A stretch of DNA of 64,000 bases, taken from positions 1 through 64,000 of the forward strand of contig NZ_LCYG01000014.1 in assembly GCF_001017175.1 (NCBI RefSeq), read 5' to 3'. Positions within the stretch are counted from its first letter, which is position 1. The number at the start of each line of letters is the position of its first letter. This stretch comes from Microvirga vignae. Its GTDB lineage: Bacteria > Pseudomonadota > Alphaproteobacteria > Rhizobiales > Beijerinckiaceae. The notes beneath the pieces were generated by a model. The model ran no database searches and had not been told where the DNA came from. It saw nothing but the letters and a program-made list of their open reading frames with translations. Shown in pieces: positions 1-8,858 of this stretch. Made by a program: the position numbers and the translations under genes.

Positions 1-222
1 ACATGACATCCGGGCTCAACCGGTAAAATGGAGCGGCATCATGCCATGCCCTTTCAAAGGGCCTCCATAGTGCGTTTGCGATGCATCGTGCTCTTAACGT
101 CTCGCCCGTTGCATCCATGAGATGACTTATGGACGAATCACTCCTAAGCGTCAAGCACAGAAATGAAGTATTGGGCGCACTTTTATTATCAAAACGCTTT
201 TAACGATAGTAATCGGCCAGCA
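1..222. other. non-coding left edge
   Basis: I see no gene in this stretch. It holds a short perfect inverted repeat, GCCCTTT-C-AAAGGGC, at 48-62, without a T-tract on either side. Long open frames that cover it on the plus strand continue antisense through cheR and look like shadows. The che operon on the minus strand ends before it, so this is probably an intergenic gap. Confidence 0.5.
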
Positions 223-250
223 CAAAAAGGCTCCCGCTCGGCGCGGAAGC
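223..250 (-). terminator. rho-independent terminator of the flhA...cheR operon
   Basis: Read on the minus strand, GCTTCCGC (250-243) and GCGGGAGC (237-230) pair with one wobble around a 5-nt loop. The stem is followed by C and then TTTTT (228-224). It lies about 100 nt after the cheR stop codon, as expected for the end of this long leftward transcript. Confidence 0.7.
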
Positions 251-348
251 AATATGCGTGTGGCCTCACCAAAAGCGACGGTGAGCGATCTCTGCAGCTG
301 CTGGCCTCATCAGATCTTTTACAGAACCATCTGATCAGGCCAGTGCCT

Positions 349-1203
349 TCAGCGTGTTCCAGCCAAGGCCGTTCTATGAGGGGCTCCAGCAGGAAGGGCC
401 TTCGTATAGAGCCCGCGGTATGCAGGATCGAGCGACAGCGCATCACTGATGCCAAGGATCGTCTCCGATGCACCAAGCACCAGAGCTCCATCGGCTGCCA
501 TCAACTGCGCAACCCTGCGAAGGACATTCGACTTCATCGCGGTGTCGAAATAGATCAGCACGTTGCGGCAATAGACAATGTCGAACTGCCCAAGTCGGCC
601 GAAATCCTCGATGAGATTCAGATAGCGGAAATCCACCATGGAACGGATTTCAGCTGCGATCTGCCATTGATCACCCATCTGCCTGAAGTACTTGACGAGG
701 AGCCTGATCGGCAGACCGCGCTGCACTTCGAATTGGTTATAGATGCCCGCCTTCGCCTTCTCGAGCACCTCAATCGAGATATCGGTTGCAATGATCTCCA
801 CCTGCCAACCCGGCATGCGCGCAGCCGCTTCCTTAAGCAGCATTGCAAGCGAGTAAGGTTCCTGCCCCGTCGAGGCAGCTGCGCACCAGATGCGCAGGCG
901 GCGGCTGGCGGCTCGCTCCTTGAGGAACTTCGGCAGCAGAACATCCTGAAACAGGTCGAAAGGTGCCTTATCTCGAAAGAAGAAAGTCTCGTTGGTCGTC
1001 ATAGCCTCGATAGTTGCATTCTCGAGGGCAGGAGACCGGCCCGACTTGATTTCCCAAATGAGTCGGGACAAGTTCTCGACCTTGAAACGTGTGCAGACAG
1101 GAGCAAGCCGGCTCTCAACGAGGTATCGCTTATCGGGGGAGAGGGCCAACCCTGACCGGGCTTTGAGAAAAGTGCGCAGAGCTTCGAATTCAATCTCAGT
1201 CAT
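349..1203 (-). CDS. cheR: chemotaxis protein methyltransferase CheR
   Basis: This 284-aa protein is the S-adenosylmethionine-dependent methyltransferase that adds methyl groups to glutamates of chemoreceptors. The N-terminal helical domain covers about residues 1-70. The SAM-binding fold follows, with the family motif around CAAASTGQEPYSLAM and the DIVYCRNVLIYFD segment typical of CheR. The length is normal for the family. Its start overlaps the cheB stop by 4 bp, so the two adaptation enzymes are probably translationally coupled. It is the last gene of the flhA-led operon. Confidence 0.96.
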   Translation of the reverse strand: MTEIEFEALRTFLKARSGLALSPDKRYLVESRLAPVCTRFKVENLSRLIWEIKSGRSPALENATIEAMTTNETFFFRDKAPFDLFQDVLLPKFLKERAASRRLRIWCAAASTGQEPYSLAMLLKEAAARMPGWQVEIIATDISIEVLEKAKAGIYNQFEVQRGLPIRLLVKYFRQMGDQWQIAAEIRSMVDFRYLNLIEDFGRLGQFDIVYCRNVLIYFDTAMKSNVLRRVAQLMAADGALVLGASETILGISDALSLDPAYRGLYTKALPAGAPHRTALAGTR

Positions 1204-2315
1204 CGCGAGGCTCCGGCAATCAGGCCCTTCAATGAACGGCCAATAGCATTAAGAGGGAGAATCTCGTGAGCAAGGCCAGCTTTCACGATACTTCCAGGCA
1301 TACCCCAGACAATGCTCGTTGCTTCATCTTGGGCAATGACGGTCGCACCGGCCTTGACCAGATGACGGGCTCCATTCGTTCCGTCTGACCCCATCCCTGT
1401 CAGCACCGTTGCGATTGCAGCCCCTCCATAAACAGAAGCGGCCTCTCGAAACAGAACATCCACGGCAGGACGGCAGAAGTTCTCAGGAGGAGCATCGCTG
1501 AGCCGTATGATAGGCTTTCCCGACACGCAGACCATGCCCATATGACGCCCGCCCGGAGCAACAAGCACCGTGCCCGCATCGATCCCTTCTCCATCTTTCG
1601 CTTCATGGCAGGGAAGCGAGAGTAAAGTCTGCAGATGTTCGGCAAAAACAGCCGTGAACATTGCGGGCATATGCTGAACGATCAGAACAGGAATGGTGGC
1701 AAGAACAGGCTTGAGATCCTGCAGCACCCGCTCAACGGCCCGTGGACCACCGGTAGAAGAACCGATAAGAAGACATTGCGGCCGCACATTGCCCGACTTT
1801 GGCAGTGGAGACTGCGCGGGTACAGGGACAGTCGGCACAGGGACAAGACTCGGGCGGGATTGTCTCGGCTTCGTGGCGCTTAGGGCTCTCAGTTTTTCGA
1901 CGAGGTCGCGTCGGAACTCTGCCGCAGCATCCACAGCGCGTGCGCTTTCGGGCTTTGCAAGATAATCAACGGCACCCAGGGACAGACACTTCAGTGAAAT
2001 CTTTGCGTTTCGCTGTGTCAGAGTGGAGATTACGATGATTTTGCTAGCAGGGCGAGCCTTCAAGATCATCGGCAATGCCGTCAAGCCGTCGACCTCAGGC
2101 ATTTCGATATCGAGAAGAACAATCTCCGGCCTATGTCGCTCTGCAAGATCGACAGCCATCTGCCCATTAGACGCGGTGCAGACGACATCGAAGCCGCCCG
2201 CTTCCGTTACCCACCGTGCGATCATCCCGCGGATAATCGCACTATCATCCACGATCATGACGCGTGTTGGCTGAGATTGCATAGGAATAGGTTGTGTGAG
2301 GCGATCCACTGGCAT
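1200..2315 (-). CDS. cheB: protein-glutamate methylesterase/glutaminase CheB
   Basis: This 371-aa protein has an N-terminal receiver domain with acidic residues at 23-24 and phospho-acceptor Asp69 in VLLDIEMPEVDG. A linker of about 55 residues leads to the C-terminal methylesterase domain. The catalytic triad context is visible: Ser in IGSSTGGP, His in IVQHMP and Asp in GMGSDGTNG. It removes receptor methyl groups and so counteracts CheR. The start codon lies 5 bp from the cheY stop, and the end overlaps cheR by 4 bp. Confidence 0.96.
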   Translation of the reverse strand: MPVDRLTQPIPMQSQPTRVMIVDDSAIIRGMIARWVTEAGGFDVVCTASNGQMAVDLAERHRPEIVLLDIEMPEVDGLTALPMILKARPASKIIVISTLTQRNAKISLKCLSLGAVDYLAKPESARAVDAAAEFRRDLVEKLRALSATKPRQSRPSLVPVPTVPVPAQSPLPKSGNVRPQCLLIGSSTGGPRAVERVLQDLKPVLATIPVLIVQHMPAMFTAVFAEHLQTLLSLPCHEAKDGEGIDAGTVLVAPGGRHMGMVCVSGKPIIRLSDAPPENFCRPAVDVLFREAASVYGGAAIATVLTGMGSDGTNGARHLVKAGATVIAQDEATSIVWGMPGSIVKAGLAHEILPLNAIGRSLKGLIAGASR

Positions 2316-2319
2316 GGCA

Positions 2320-2703
2320 TCACACAGAAAAGGCGTCCGAAAGGAGGCCCAGCTCCTGGAACTTCGCAGCTAGAATGTCTTTGTCGAACGGCTTCATGAT
2401 ATACTCGTCCGCGCCGGCTTCCAGCGCTCGAGTAATGTGCCCCATGTCATTTTCTGTGGTGCAGAATACAATCTTGGGAGCATCACCTCCTGGAGACTTT
2501 CTCAGCTCCTTGAGAAAATTGTAGCCATCCATGACCGGCATGTTCCAATCAAGCAGAATGACATCGGGCATTCTGGCCAGACACTTCGACAGGCCAACCT
2601 CCCCGTTCTCAGCTTCCTCAACTTCGAATGCGAGGCTTTCGACGATCTCGCGAGAGACTTTCCGGATCGTCCTCGAGTCATCAACAATCAAACAATAGCT
2701 CAT
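2320..2703 (-). CDS. cheY: CheY-type single-domain response regulator
   Basis: This 127-aa protein is a receiver domain only, with Asp8/Asp9, phospho-acceptor Asp52 (LLDWNMPVMDG) and the conserved Lys in IMKPFD. It should bind the flagellar switch (FliM/FliN) when phosphorylated, or act as a phosphate sink. It sits directly upstream of cheB in the flagellar operon. A second CheY gene lies at 38777-39160 in the cheA operon, so this cell has at least two CheY proteins with possibly divided roles. Confidence 0.93.
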   Translation of the reverse strand: MSYCLIVDDSRTIRKVSREIVESLAFEVEEAENGEVGLSKCLARMPDVILLDWNMPVMDGYNFLKELRKSPGGDAPKIVFCTTENDMGHITRALEAGADEYIMKPFDKDILAAKFQELGLLSDAFSV

Positions 2704-2758
2704 GAAAAATTATCCCTAGTAACCGCGGGGCCTCAGATCGCTCTCTAACGTAGTTAGA

Positions 2759-3208
2759 TCAGGAGCGGATGTCGGATTTATCGATGAAGTTGAAATTCTC
2801 GACTAGAATTTCTTTGATGATATCGGCGCCAAGGCGCTTATTGATTTTATCTCTAACGCTGCCGATCATTTTATTCACATTGTATCGAGACAACTTCCTG
2901 AAATCGAGTGTCTCGTCTGAATAGACATAACGAAACACTTCATCCTGAATGAAGGCTTCAGGCGGTACGGAGATCTCCCGCAAAGTCTTTGCATCGGCTG
3001 TGAACACCAGATTAGCGATTACATAACCCTGAACCGCGCCTTCAGCGATGATCGGAATGTTCACGGGCGGAAGCTTCTTGTACTGCAAGCCTTCATAATG
3101 CGGCGGCTCCTCTGCTGGCGCCCTGCCGACCATCCAGGTTACGGCTGCATAGCACGAACCGAGCGTGACAGCGCAAACCCAGAAGCCGGCCATGACGTTC
3201 CTGATCAT
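2759..3208 (-). CDS. FliL-like membrane-anchored flagellar protein (tentative)
   Basis: This 149-aa protein has one N-terminal membrane segment (about residues 5-25) and a periplasmic domain. Its C-terminal part (VRDKINKRLGADIIKEILVE) resembles the helical end of FliL proteins, including the fliL product at 28672-29181 (VREDLNERAKIRSKGMIQEL). I infer a FliL-related or stator-associated role; the similarity is only by eye. It overlaps the upstream FlgN-like gene by 4 bp, so it belongs to the flagellar operon. It could be an uncharacterised conserved protein. Confidence 0.6.
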   Translation of the reverse strand: MIRNVMAGFWVCAVTLGSCYAAVTWMVGRAPAEEPPHYEGLQYKKLPPVNIPIIAEGAVQGYVIANLVFTADAKTLREISVPPEAFIQDEVFRYVYSDETLDFRKLSRYNVNKMIGSVRDKINKRLGADIIKEILVENFNFIDKSDIRS

Positions 3209-3549
3209 GCGCCGAAGCCCCCGCGCACCATATGGGCCGAATATGTGCTGTCTGACTCGGCAGCCTGAATAGCGCCTGAAATGATGCTCGAAATTTCCTG
3301 CACCGCCCGCATGTGACGTTGCAGAATTTCCTGATTTCGCTCCAGCTTGATTTTCAGCCTCTCAAATCGCTTCGCCGCAATCCCATCAAAGGCGAGAGTT
3401 TCGGCAGCTCTCACCATCCGACTGATCTCCAAAAGGCTTTGGCTTTTGCGGCGGTTGAACTCATCCAGATTCCTCAGATCACGAGACAGCAGGGCTGCTG
3501 TCTCAAGATCCAGTGTCTCCTCAAGCCGGTCCAGCGACTTCATCAACAT
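3205..3549 (-). CDS. FlgN-like flagellar chaperone (tentative)
   Basis: This 114-aa protein is almost entirely helical and charged, and looks like a coiled coil. FlgN proteins are export chaperones for the hook-associated proteins FlgK and FlgL. They have this size and make-up, with a leucine- and glutamate-rich N-terminal helix and a repeated R/K-rich middle. The window has no other FlgN candidate, although flgK and flgL are present. It lies 10 bp downstream of the rod-binding gene and overlaps the next gene by 4 bp. Confidence 0.6.
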   Translation of the reverse strand: MLMKSLDRLEETLDLETAALLSRDLRNLDEFNRRKSQSLLEISRMVRAAETLAFDGIAAKRFERLKIKLERNQEILQRHMRAVQEISSIISGAIQAAESDSTYSAHMVRGGFGA

Positions 3550-3559
3550 GCGGCTTTCC

Positions 3560-3994
3560 TTATTTCTTCACGCCCAGGATATGCTCTGCAATTCCAATAC
3601 CGCCCGCCCTCGCCACTTGCGCGCCGATCTGCTCCGCCATCATGGACTTCCAGATGGAGCCGGCATTGCCTTTTCCGTATGTATTCTCCGCATTCTTCGG
3701 GAGCATCGATTCAACAAAGCTCTGGAGAATGAAGGCTTCGAACTCCTGCGCGGTACGCTTCGATTTGGCCGCTGCCGCGGATTCGGCATCATTCCGGAGA
3801 GAGTTCCGGATCTGGTAAACGTCTGCCCCTCCCCCAATGGGACGAGAGGATACGGAGCGAACGGTCTCCTCGAAGCTTGGCCCAGACACGGGAGCTGTGC
3901 CTCGCATAAGGCTGTGGGCGGCCGCCTGGTACCGTGCAGGATCTGCCGCTCTGGCGACCTCGCTGAGAATGTCTGACGGGGGGCTGATCGCCAT
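3560..3994 (-). CDS. FlgJ-type rod-binding protein (rod domain only, rhizobial 'CheL')
   Basis: This 144-aa protein carries the rod-binding domain in its C-terminal half: AQEFEAFILQSFVESMLPK, then YGKGNAGSIWKSMMAEQIG and GGIGIAEHIL. It lacks the C-terminal peptidoglycan hydrolase domain found in enterobacterial FlgJ, as is usual in alphaproteobacteria. The separate lytic transglycosylase at 21073-21726 may supply that activity. A GGAGG motif lies 6 nt before the ATG. The protein should cap or scaffold rod assembly in the periplasm. Confidence 0.85.
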   Translation of the reverse strand: MAISPPSDILSEVARAADPARYQAAAHSLMRGTAPVSGPSFEETVRSVSSRPIGGGADVYQIRNSLRNDAESAAAAKSKRTAQEFEAFILQSFVESMLPKNAENTYGKGNAGSIWKSMMAEQIGAQVARAGGIGIAEHILGVKK

Positions 3995-4040
3995 TGCGAT
4001 CCTCCTTGTTTCACTTAAGCCAGACTCTAGTCCATGAGGC

Positions 4041-4439
4041 TTACGGGAGGCTTGTGCTGTCCCCTTGAGCCATGCTCTCGAGGATGGCGATCAGTCCCTT
4101 CTTCTCCTCACCCCGGCGACTATCCTCTTTAAGACGCGAGTAAACTTTCTCCGTGCGCTTCACCTGCAGTGCTTTTTCAACTGTGAGCGCCTTTTGCTCA
4201 ATGATGGCAGCCTGCGTTCGGCTCTCTTCCAATGACAACGTCTTCAGTCTTTTGGCCAAGATGCCGACAAAAAGGCCGTGCAGCGTATCGGATTCGCCCA
4301 TCGTTTGGAGCGTCTCTTCCTGGGCCGCCCTGAGCTCGCTCTCCTGACGGTGGAGATTGGCGAGCTTCAGCTCAGCGCTTTTGTGAAGGTGCTGCTGAAC
4401 CTTGATCAGTCTGTCGATCTTCTTGAGTCTCTGTTTCAT
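4041..4439 (-). CDS. FliJ-like flagellar export coiled-coil protein (tentative)
   Basis: This 132-aa protein is predicted to be one long coiled coil, rich in K, R, E, Q and L and without membrane segments. FliJ, the central stalk of the export ATPase, has this size and composition. It begins 6 bp after fliR, within an export-gate operon. The assignment is by size, composition and position; no diagnostic motif exists for FliJ. The export ATPase gene fliI is elsewhere in the window (12942-14261). Confidence 0.6.
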   Translation of the reverse strand: MKQRLKKIDRLIKVQQHLHKSAELKLANLHRQESELRAAQEETLQTMGESDTLHGLFVGILAKRLKTLSLEESRTQAAIIEQKALTVEKALQVKRTEKVYSRLKEDSRRGEEKKGLIAILESMAQGDSTSLP

Positions 4440-4445
4440 CGGCCT

Positions 4446-5198
4446 TCAGTTCCGCAGCCATGCCGTAAAAGCTTCGAGGAAGAGCAGCACGTAATCCTGC
4501 GCTGCAAAGTACATGACGAACAGCCCTCCGAGCATCACGAAGGGAGTTGCGATAAAGAAGACCGGTATCTGTGGCGTCAGCTTGTTGGTGAGTCCGGCCA
4601 CGAGGTTTACAATGACGGAGTAAATCAGAAACGGACTGCTGATCCGCAGGGCCAGCACGAAGGCAATCCCGACCTGGTCGATCAGCTCCGCCAAGGAGGT
4701 TTGCACGGCAAAGCCCTGCCCGACCGGCACTCGCGAGTACGAGGCGATCAGTCCGCGAAAGAGCTCCCAGTGAAGGTCGGACAGGAAGATGACGGCCGTT
4801 GCCACCATCATGATAAGGGAACTGATTGCGGGAAGTGGCTCCGCTTCGTCGATCGGAGTTCCAGGCATACCGCCATAGCCGATGGCCATGGATACGGCGC
4901 TTAGCATCGTTTGAAGGGCTAGGAAGTAGACTCTTCCAAGCAATCCTATCAGCAGCCCAACGAGCAGCTCGGAGGCGATCCAGGTGAGTGTCACTGTCGG
5001 CGCCTGCCCAGCAATGCCGGTACGTATCTTGTCCATCAGGACAGGCGCAAGGGCGAGGCTTACGGTCAGAGCCAGGAAGAGCCGGACCTGAGGCGGTATC
5101 CTGTTGCTGGAGAACGCCGGCGCGATCAGCATACATCCGCCGATGCGGCAGAAAATAAGGAAAGTCCCAAGGAGCGTGTCAGAGACCACTTGGCTCAC
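4446..5198 (-). CDS. fliR: flagellar export gate protein FliR
   Basis: This 250-aa membrane protein has about six hydrophobic segments and the FliR signature region [20 protein letters not shown] near the middle. FliR joins FliP and FliQ in the export pore at the base of the flagellum. Its start overlaps the end of flhA by 4 bp, which matches the rhizobial flhA-fliR arrangement. Length is typical for the family. Confidence 0.95.
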   Translation of the reverse strand: MSQVVSDTLLGTFLIFCRIGGCMLIAPAFSSNRIPPQVRLFLALTVSLALAPVLMDKIRTGIAGQAPTVTLTWIASELLVGLLIGLLGRVYFLALQTMLSAVSMAIGYGGMPGTPIDEAEPLPAISSLIMMVATAVIFLSDLHWELFRGLIASYSRVPVGQGFAVQTSLAELIDQVGIAFVLALRISSPFLIYSVIVNLVAGLTNKLTPQIPVFFIATPFVMLGGLFVMYFAAQDYVLLFLEAFTAWLRN

Positions 5199-7270
5199 GC
5201 GACGGTACCAAGCGAGTTGACTTCGACGCCTCGGGCGATTTCCAGATGAGACAGAACCGGCAAGGACGAGAACATGCGCTCAATGATCATGCGCACATAC
5301 GGCCTCGCATCGGGCGCTGTCACGATGGCGAAGTTCTTGACCTGACCCATGCGGGTTTTGATGGCTTCCGAAGCCTCCGCACCGAATTGCTCGACAAGAC
5401 GCGGGTCAATATCGAACTCGATGACGTCGCCCTTGGCGTCGCGCTTCAGGCTTTGGTGGAACGCGATATCCCACTTGTTGCCCAGCCGCAGCACATTGAG
5501 GGCGCCTCCTTCGGCAAGATCACCACAGATCTGCTGCGCCATGCGCACCCGCACATGCTCCACCAGCTGCTCCGCTCGCCGGGCATGGGGCGCGATCTCG
5601 GCAATAGCCTCAAGGATCAGGCTCAAGTTACGAATCGAGACGCGCTCGGCCAGCAGCAGCTTCAGAACCGCCTGTAATCCGGAGTAGGAAATCTGGGAGG
5701 GGCAGATATCGTCGAGAAGACGCTTGTACTCAGGCTCAAGCCCGTCCAAGAGATTGCGAACATCCTTGTAGGAAAGGAGCTGGGGCAGGTTGTTGCGAAT
5801 AACCTCGCTGAGATGGGTGAGGAGGACAGATGCCCCGTCCACGGCCGTGAAGCCCTGGCGCTTGATCTCGCCGGCATAGGCATCAGAGACCCAGAGGGCT
5901 TTCATGCCAAATGCAGGCTCGCGCACTTCATCTCCCGGCACATCCGGAACCGGACCGTCGCCAAGGACGACAAGAAGATCACCCGGTCTGATCTCATGCG
6001 TCGCGACCACCGTGCCATGGATCTTGATCTGATAGCTCTTCGCCGGGATCATGAAACTGTCGGAGAGTTTGACGTCAGGGAGAACGAAGCCGAAATCCTG
6101 GGCAAATTTCTTCCTCATCTTCTTGACACGATGGGCGAGGTCCCCATGGGAACTCGCCAGATGAGAAGACAGGTGTTTGCCGAGGCAGAGCTCCACCTCC
6201 GCAATCTTGAGCGATTCCTTAACGGTATCGCTCGCCTCCAAAAGGTTCTTCTGCTGTTCCTGCTCCTGGTTCAGCTTTTCTTTTGCCGCCTGCTCGGCTC
6301 GGACCTTTGGAATGCTGTAGGCCACGAATCCCATGAAGCCGCCCAGCATCATGAAGGGAATCATCGGCAGACCGGGAACGATGGCGAAAATGAACATCAT
6401 TCCGGAAGCAACCATCAGAGCACGCGGGTAGGCACCAAGCTGATCCAGCACCGCCTGCTGGGCCTGCCCGCGCGTGCCGCCCTTGGAAACGAGGAGGCCT
6501 GCGGCCAGAGAAACCACGAGCGCCGGAATCTGGCTGACGAGTCCGTCGCCAACCGACAGCTGCGTGAAGACATCGGCGGCCTTTGAGAGCGGCATGCCAT
6601 GCCGTGTCACGCCGATAATGATGCCGCCGAAAATGTTGACGGCGATGGTGATCAAGCTCGCGACGGCCTCACCGCGAACGAATTTCGAGGCACCGTCCAT
6701 GGAACCGAAGAAGGCGCTCTCCTCTTCCAGTTCACGTCGCCGTCTCTGGGCTTCCTTCTCATCGATGAGCCCCGCAGAGAGGTCCGCATCGATGGCCATC
6801 TGCTTTCCTGGGATCGCATCGAGGGTAAAGCGGGCGCCCACCTCGGCGATACGTGTGGCACCCTTGGTGATCACCAGGAAGTTGACGGTAATCAGGATGA
6901 TGAAGACGACGATACCGATGACGAAATCGCCGCTCATGACGAAGCGGGAGAAGCCGCTGATCACATGGCCTGCGGCGTCGACGCCATGGTGACCGTTGGA
7001 AAGGATCAATCGTGTTGACGCGATACCGAGAGCAAGGCGAAGGAGAGTGGCTATCAGGAGTACGGTTGGGAAGGCAGAGAACTCGAGGGGCTTCTGAATC
7101 CACAGGGCCACCATCAGGATGAGAACCGACAGGGCAATCGAGAAAGCAAGCCCCATATCGATAGCCAGGGGCGGGATCGGCAGGAACAGGATCGCAAGGA
7201 TAATGACGACGCCTGCGGCGAACATCAGATCCCGGCCGCGGTCCTTTACCATCGTGTCGCTAGACGCCAT
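5195..7270 (-). CDS. flhA: flagellar export apparatus protein FlhA
   Basis: FlhA forms the nonameric export gate that receives chaperone-substrate complexes. The N-terminal half contains about eight membrane segments, and the cytoplasmic half follows from roughly residue 330. The family region [20 protein letters not shown] is present. I chose the ATG at 7270 (MASSDTMVK...), preceded by AGGGAG with 6 nt spacing, giving 691 aa. The frame also stays open to an ATG 39 bp upstream, but that one has no comparable ribosome site. It is the first gene of the operon that runs to cheR. Confidence 0.95.
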   Translation of the reverse strand: MASSDTMVKDRGRDLMFAAGVVIILAILFLPIPPLAIDMGLAFSIALSVLILMVALWIQKPLEFSAFPTVLLIATLLRLALGIASTRLILSNGHHGVDAAGHVISGFSRFVMSGDFVIGIVVFIILITVNFLVITKGATRIAEVGARFTLDAIPGKQMAIDADLSAGLIDEKEAQRRRRELEEESAFFGSMDGASKFVRGEAVASLITIAVNIFGGIIIGVTRHGMPLSKAADVFTQLSVGDGLVSQIPALVVSLAAGLLVSKGGTRGQAQQAVLDQLGAYPRALMVASGMMFIFAIVPGLPMIPFMMLGGFMGFVAYSIPKVRAEQAAKEKLNQEQEQQKNLLEASDTVKESLKIAEVELCLGKHLSSHLASSHGDLAHRVKKMRKKFAQDFGFVLPDVKLSDSFMIPAKSYQIKIHGTVVATHEIRPGDLLVVLGDGPVPDVPGDEVREPAFGMKALWVSDAYAGEIKRQGFTAVDGASVLLTHLSEVIRNNLPQLLSYKDVRNLLDGLEPEYKRLLDDICPSQISYSGLQAVLKLLLAERVSIRNLSLILEAIAEIAPHARRAEQLVEHVRVRMAQQICGDLAEGGALNVLRLGNKWDIAFHQSLKRDAKGDVIEFDIDPRLVEQFGAEASEAIKTRMGQVKNFAIVTAPDARPYVRMIIERMFSSLPVLSHLEIARGVEVNSLGTVA

Positions 7271-7321
7271 GTGTCTCTCCCTTCGGCGAGCCAACCATCC
7301 GTCTGACACATGCGCTATGAA

Positions 7322-7335
7322 GCTTGCGCGAAGGT
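7322..7335 (-). promoter_or_regulatory. shared motility element upstream of flhA
   Basis: Read toward flhA the sequence is ACCTTCGCGCAAGC. It matches the 14-bp element found before the other motility operons in this window and ends 51 bp before the flhA start codon. The match is seen directly; a role as regulator site or promoter part is inference. Confidence 0.55.
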
Positions 7336-7395
7336 CGCCTCGCGTCTCGCTAGCCTCTTGCTCCTTCGCAGCAGCTTCTCAGGGTCTGGATTACT

Positions 7396-7662
7396 CTAGA
7401 ACCCTGTAACAATTCGTCCGTAGACCAGTTCCGTGAAGGCATAGATCTGGGATCCAACCAGCGATCCGGTGAGAAGCGTGACGACCAAGATAGCAATAAT
7501 CTTGGGAATGAAAGTCAACGTGACTTCCTGAATCTGGGTCAGAGCCTGGATCAGGGCGATCACAATGCCAATCACCATCGCGGCCAAGACCGCTGGCCCG
7601 GAGCCGATGATGACGGTCCAAATCGCCGCACGAACCAGCTCAAGAGCGTCAATCTCGTTCAT
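7396..7662 (-). CDS. fliQ: flagellar export gate protein FliQ
   Basis: This 88-aa protein has two membrane segments, the normal FliQ architecture, with the conserved ALTQIQEVTLTFIPKI stretch between them. FliQ packs around the FliP-FliR pore. It is the last gene of the flgE-flgK-flgL-flaF-flbT-flgD-fliQ operon, in the order known from rhizobia. flgD ends 2 bp before its start. Confidence 0.95.
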   Translation of the reverse strand: MNEIDALELVRAAIWTVIIGSGPAVLAAMVIGIVIALIQALTQIQEVTLTFIPKIIAILVVTLLTGSLVGSQIYAFTELVYGRIVTGF

Positions 7663-7664
7663 TG

Positions 7665-8060
7665 TCAGCTGATCACGATGCCGGGGCCAAGCAGGATCCG
7701 GTCTCCATTCGCCAATTTGGCAACGGCGCCGTCGCTGGTGATCATTACTGATTCCACTTTTCCCTTAACGGCGCCGTCGGCCGTGGATATCGTCCGCCCG
7801 ATCACGCTGTCCGCCTGAGACAGAGCGAAGGATGAAAGAAGGGCATCGAGCTTCTCGTTGCTCTTCACGGTCTGTTCGACCTGAGAGAACGTTGCCAGCT
7901 GAGCCATGTACTCCGTCGATTTCATCGGATCCGTAGGATCCTGGTTCCTCATCTGCGTCATCAGCAGCTTCAGAAAGTTGTCGTAGCTAACGGTAGACGT
8001 CTTCTCGCTGGCAGATGTCTGCTGACTGTAAGACGCAGATGAAACGGAACTGACATTCAT
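7665..8060 (-). CDS. flgD: hook cap (hook assembly scaffold) protein FlgD
   Basis: This 131-aa protein carries the FlgD N-terminal domain: YDNFLKLLMTQMRNQDPTDP followed by EYMAQLATFSQVEQ. The C-terminal Ig-like/Tudor part of enteric FlgD (total about 230 aa) is largely missing. A short FlgD is known in alphaproteobacteria. It caps the growing hook and is shed before filament growth. It lies between flbT and fliQ. Confidence 0.93.
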   Translation of the reverse strand: MNVSSVSSASYSQQTSASEKTSTVSYDNFLKLLMTQMRNQDPTDPMKSTEYMAQLATFSQVEQTVKSNEKLDALLSSFALSQADSVIGRTISTADGAVKGKVESVMITSDGAVAKLANGDRILLGPGIVIS

Positions 8061-8074
8061 TTCTCGTCTCCGGA

Positions 8075-8497
8075 TTAAGCAGCCTTTTCGGGCATCACCA
8101 CGCTTGTGGATGCAGGTTGGGATTCCACATTCTCGAAGAGCTTCCTGATCACCTTAAGCGCTTCGAAGGTTCGCTTGCGGGCGACAAGATCTCCGACATT
8201 CTTCAACTGAGCCTTTGTGGTCTCATCGGATATGACCACGAGCAGAGCGTCATAGATCTTATGGAAGGCTATCATCCCCTGCTCCTCTTCCCGAGGATTG
8301 ATGAGGAGTGCTTGCACCACGAAGTAAAGCTGCCGCATCGGCGTCGTCGCATCTGCCAGCTGGAGCACATGGCTTTCCAGAAGAAACCGGGCATCGTTGA
8401 GAAGGCTCAAAGTGACCTTCTGGCTCACTGTCAGAACGGCACCATTGATGAAAATCCGTTCGCCGGCCTTGAGAGAGAAACGCATTTTCGCAGTCAT
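8075..8497 (-). CDS. flbT: flagellin synthesis repressor FlbT
   Basis: This 140-aa protein is a typical FlbT, with RFSLKAGERIFINGAVL at the start and the helix around ATTPMRQLYFVVQALLINP. In Caulobacter and Brucella FlbT controls flagellin mRNA translation or stability together with FlaF. It overlaps flaF by 4 bp. Flagellin genes themselves are not in this window, so they must lie elsewhere in the genome. Confidence 0.93.
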   Translation of the reverse strand: MTAKMRFSLKAGERIFINGAVLTVSQKVTLSLLNDARFLLESHVLQLADATTPMRQLYFVVQALLINPREEEQGMIAFHKIYDALLVVISDETTKAQLKNVGDLVARKRTFEALKVIRKLFENVESQPASTSVVMPEKAA

Positions 8498-8841
8498 TTC
8501 AGGCCATCCTTGATGAGGACGTTGATGTCGATAAGAGCACTGAGATTATTGTGCTCGCCGCGAACGACGAGATCGGATTCTTTCATCACCCAAAGGCCGA
8601 TTGAGATCAGCTGGCCTTTCAGTTTGTCGGGCAGTGCATTCTCGGGATGCCCAAGATCCTTGATCAGAAAGGTCCAAAGGCGCTGGAGAAAGACGATTGC
8701 GCCGAGCATCTCCGGAGATTGAGACGGATACCCCTCTGCTGCACGCAAGAGGGTGATGGCGCGTTCGAAAAGATCGTATTCGCGTTGCCGGCAGTCTTTC
8801 GGCGAATCCTCGAGAATTTCAGAGTAGGAGAACTGATACAT
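8494..8841 (-). CDS. flaF: flagellar biosynthesis regulator FlaF
   Basis: This 115-aa protein matches the FlaF family by length and by features such as the N-terminal YxYSEI region, the REYDLFERAITLL helix and LQRLWTFLIKDL in the middle. FlaF promotes flagellin synthesis or secretion and acts opposite FlbT in alphaproteobacteria. It is positioned between flgL and flbT, the usual order. Confidence 0.92.
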   Translation of the reverse strand: MYQFSYSEILEDSPKDCRQREYDLFERAITLLRAAEGYPSQSPEMLGAIVFLQRLWTFLIKDLGHPENALPDKLKGQLISIGLWVMKESDLVVRGEHNNLSALIDINVLIKDGLK

Positions 8842-8858
8842 TTACATTTTTCCTGCCG

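Noticed and set aside
163-1155. 330-aa open frame on the plus strand over cheR
   Set aside because: It is antisense to a clear cheR gene and has no family features or ribosome site.
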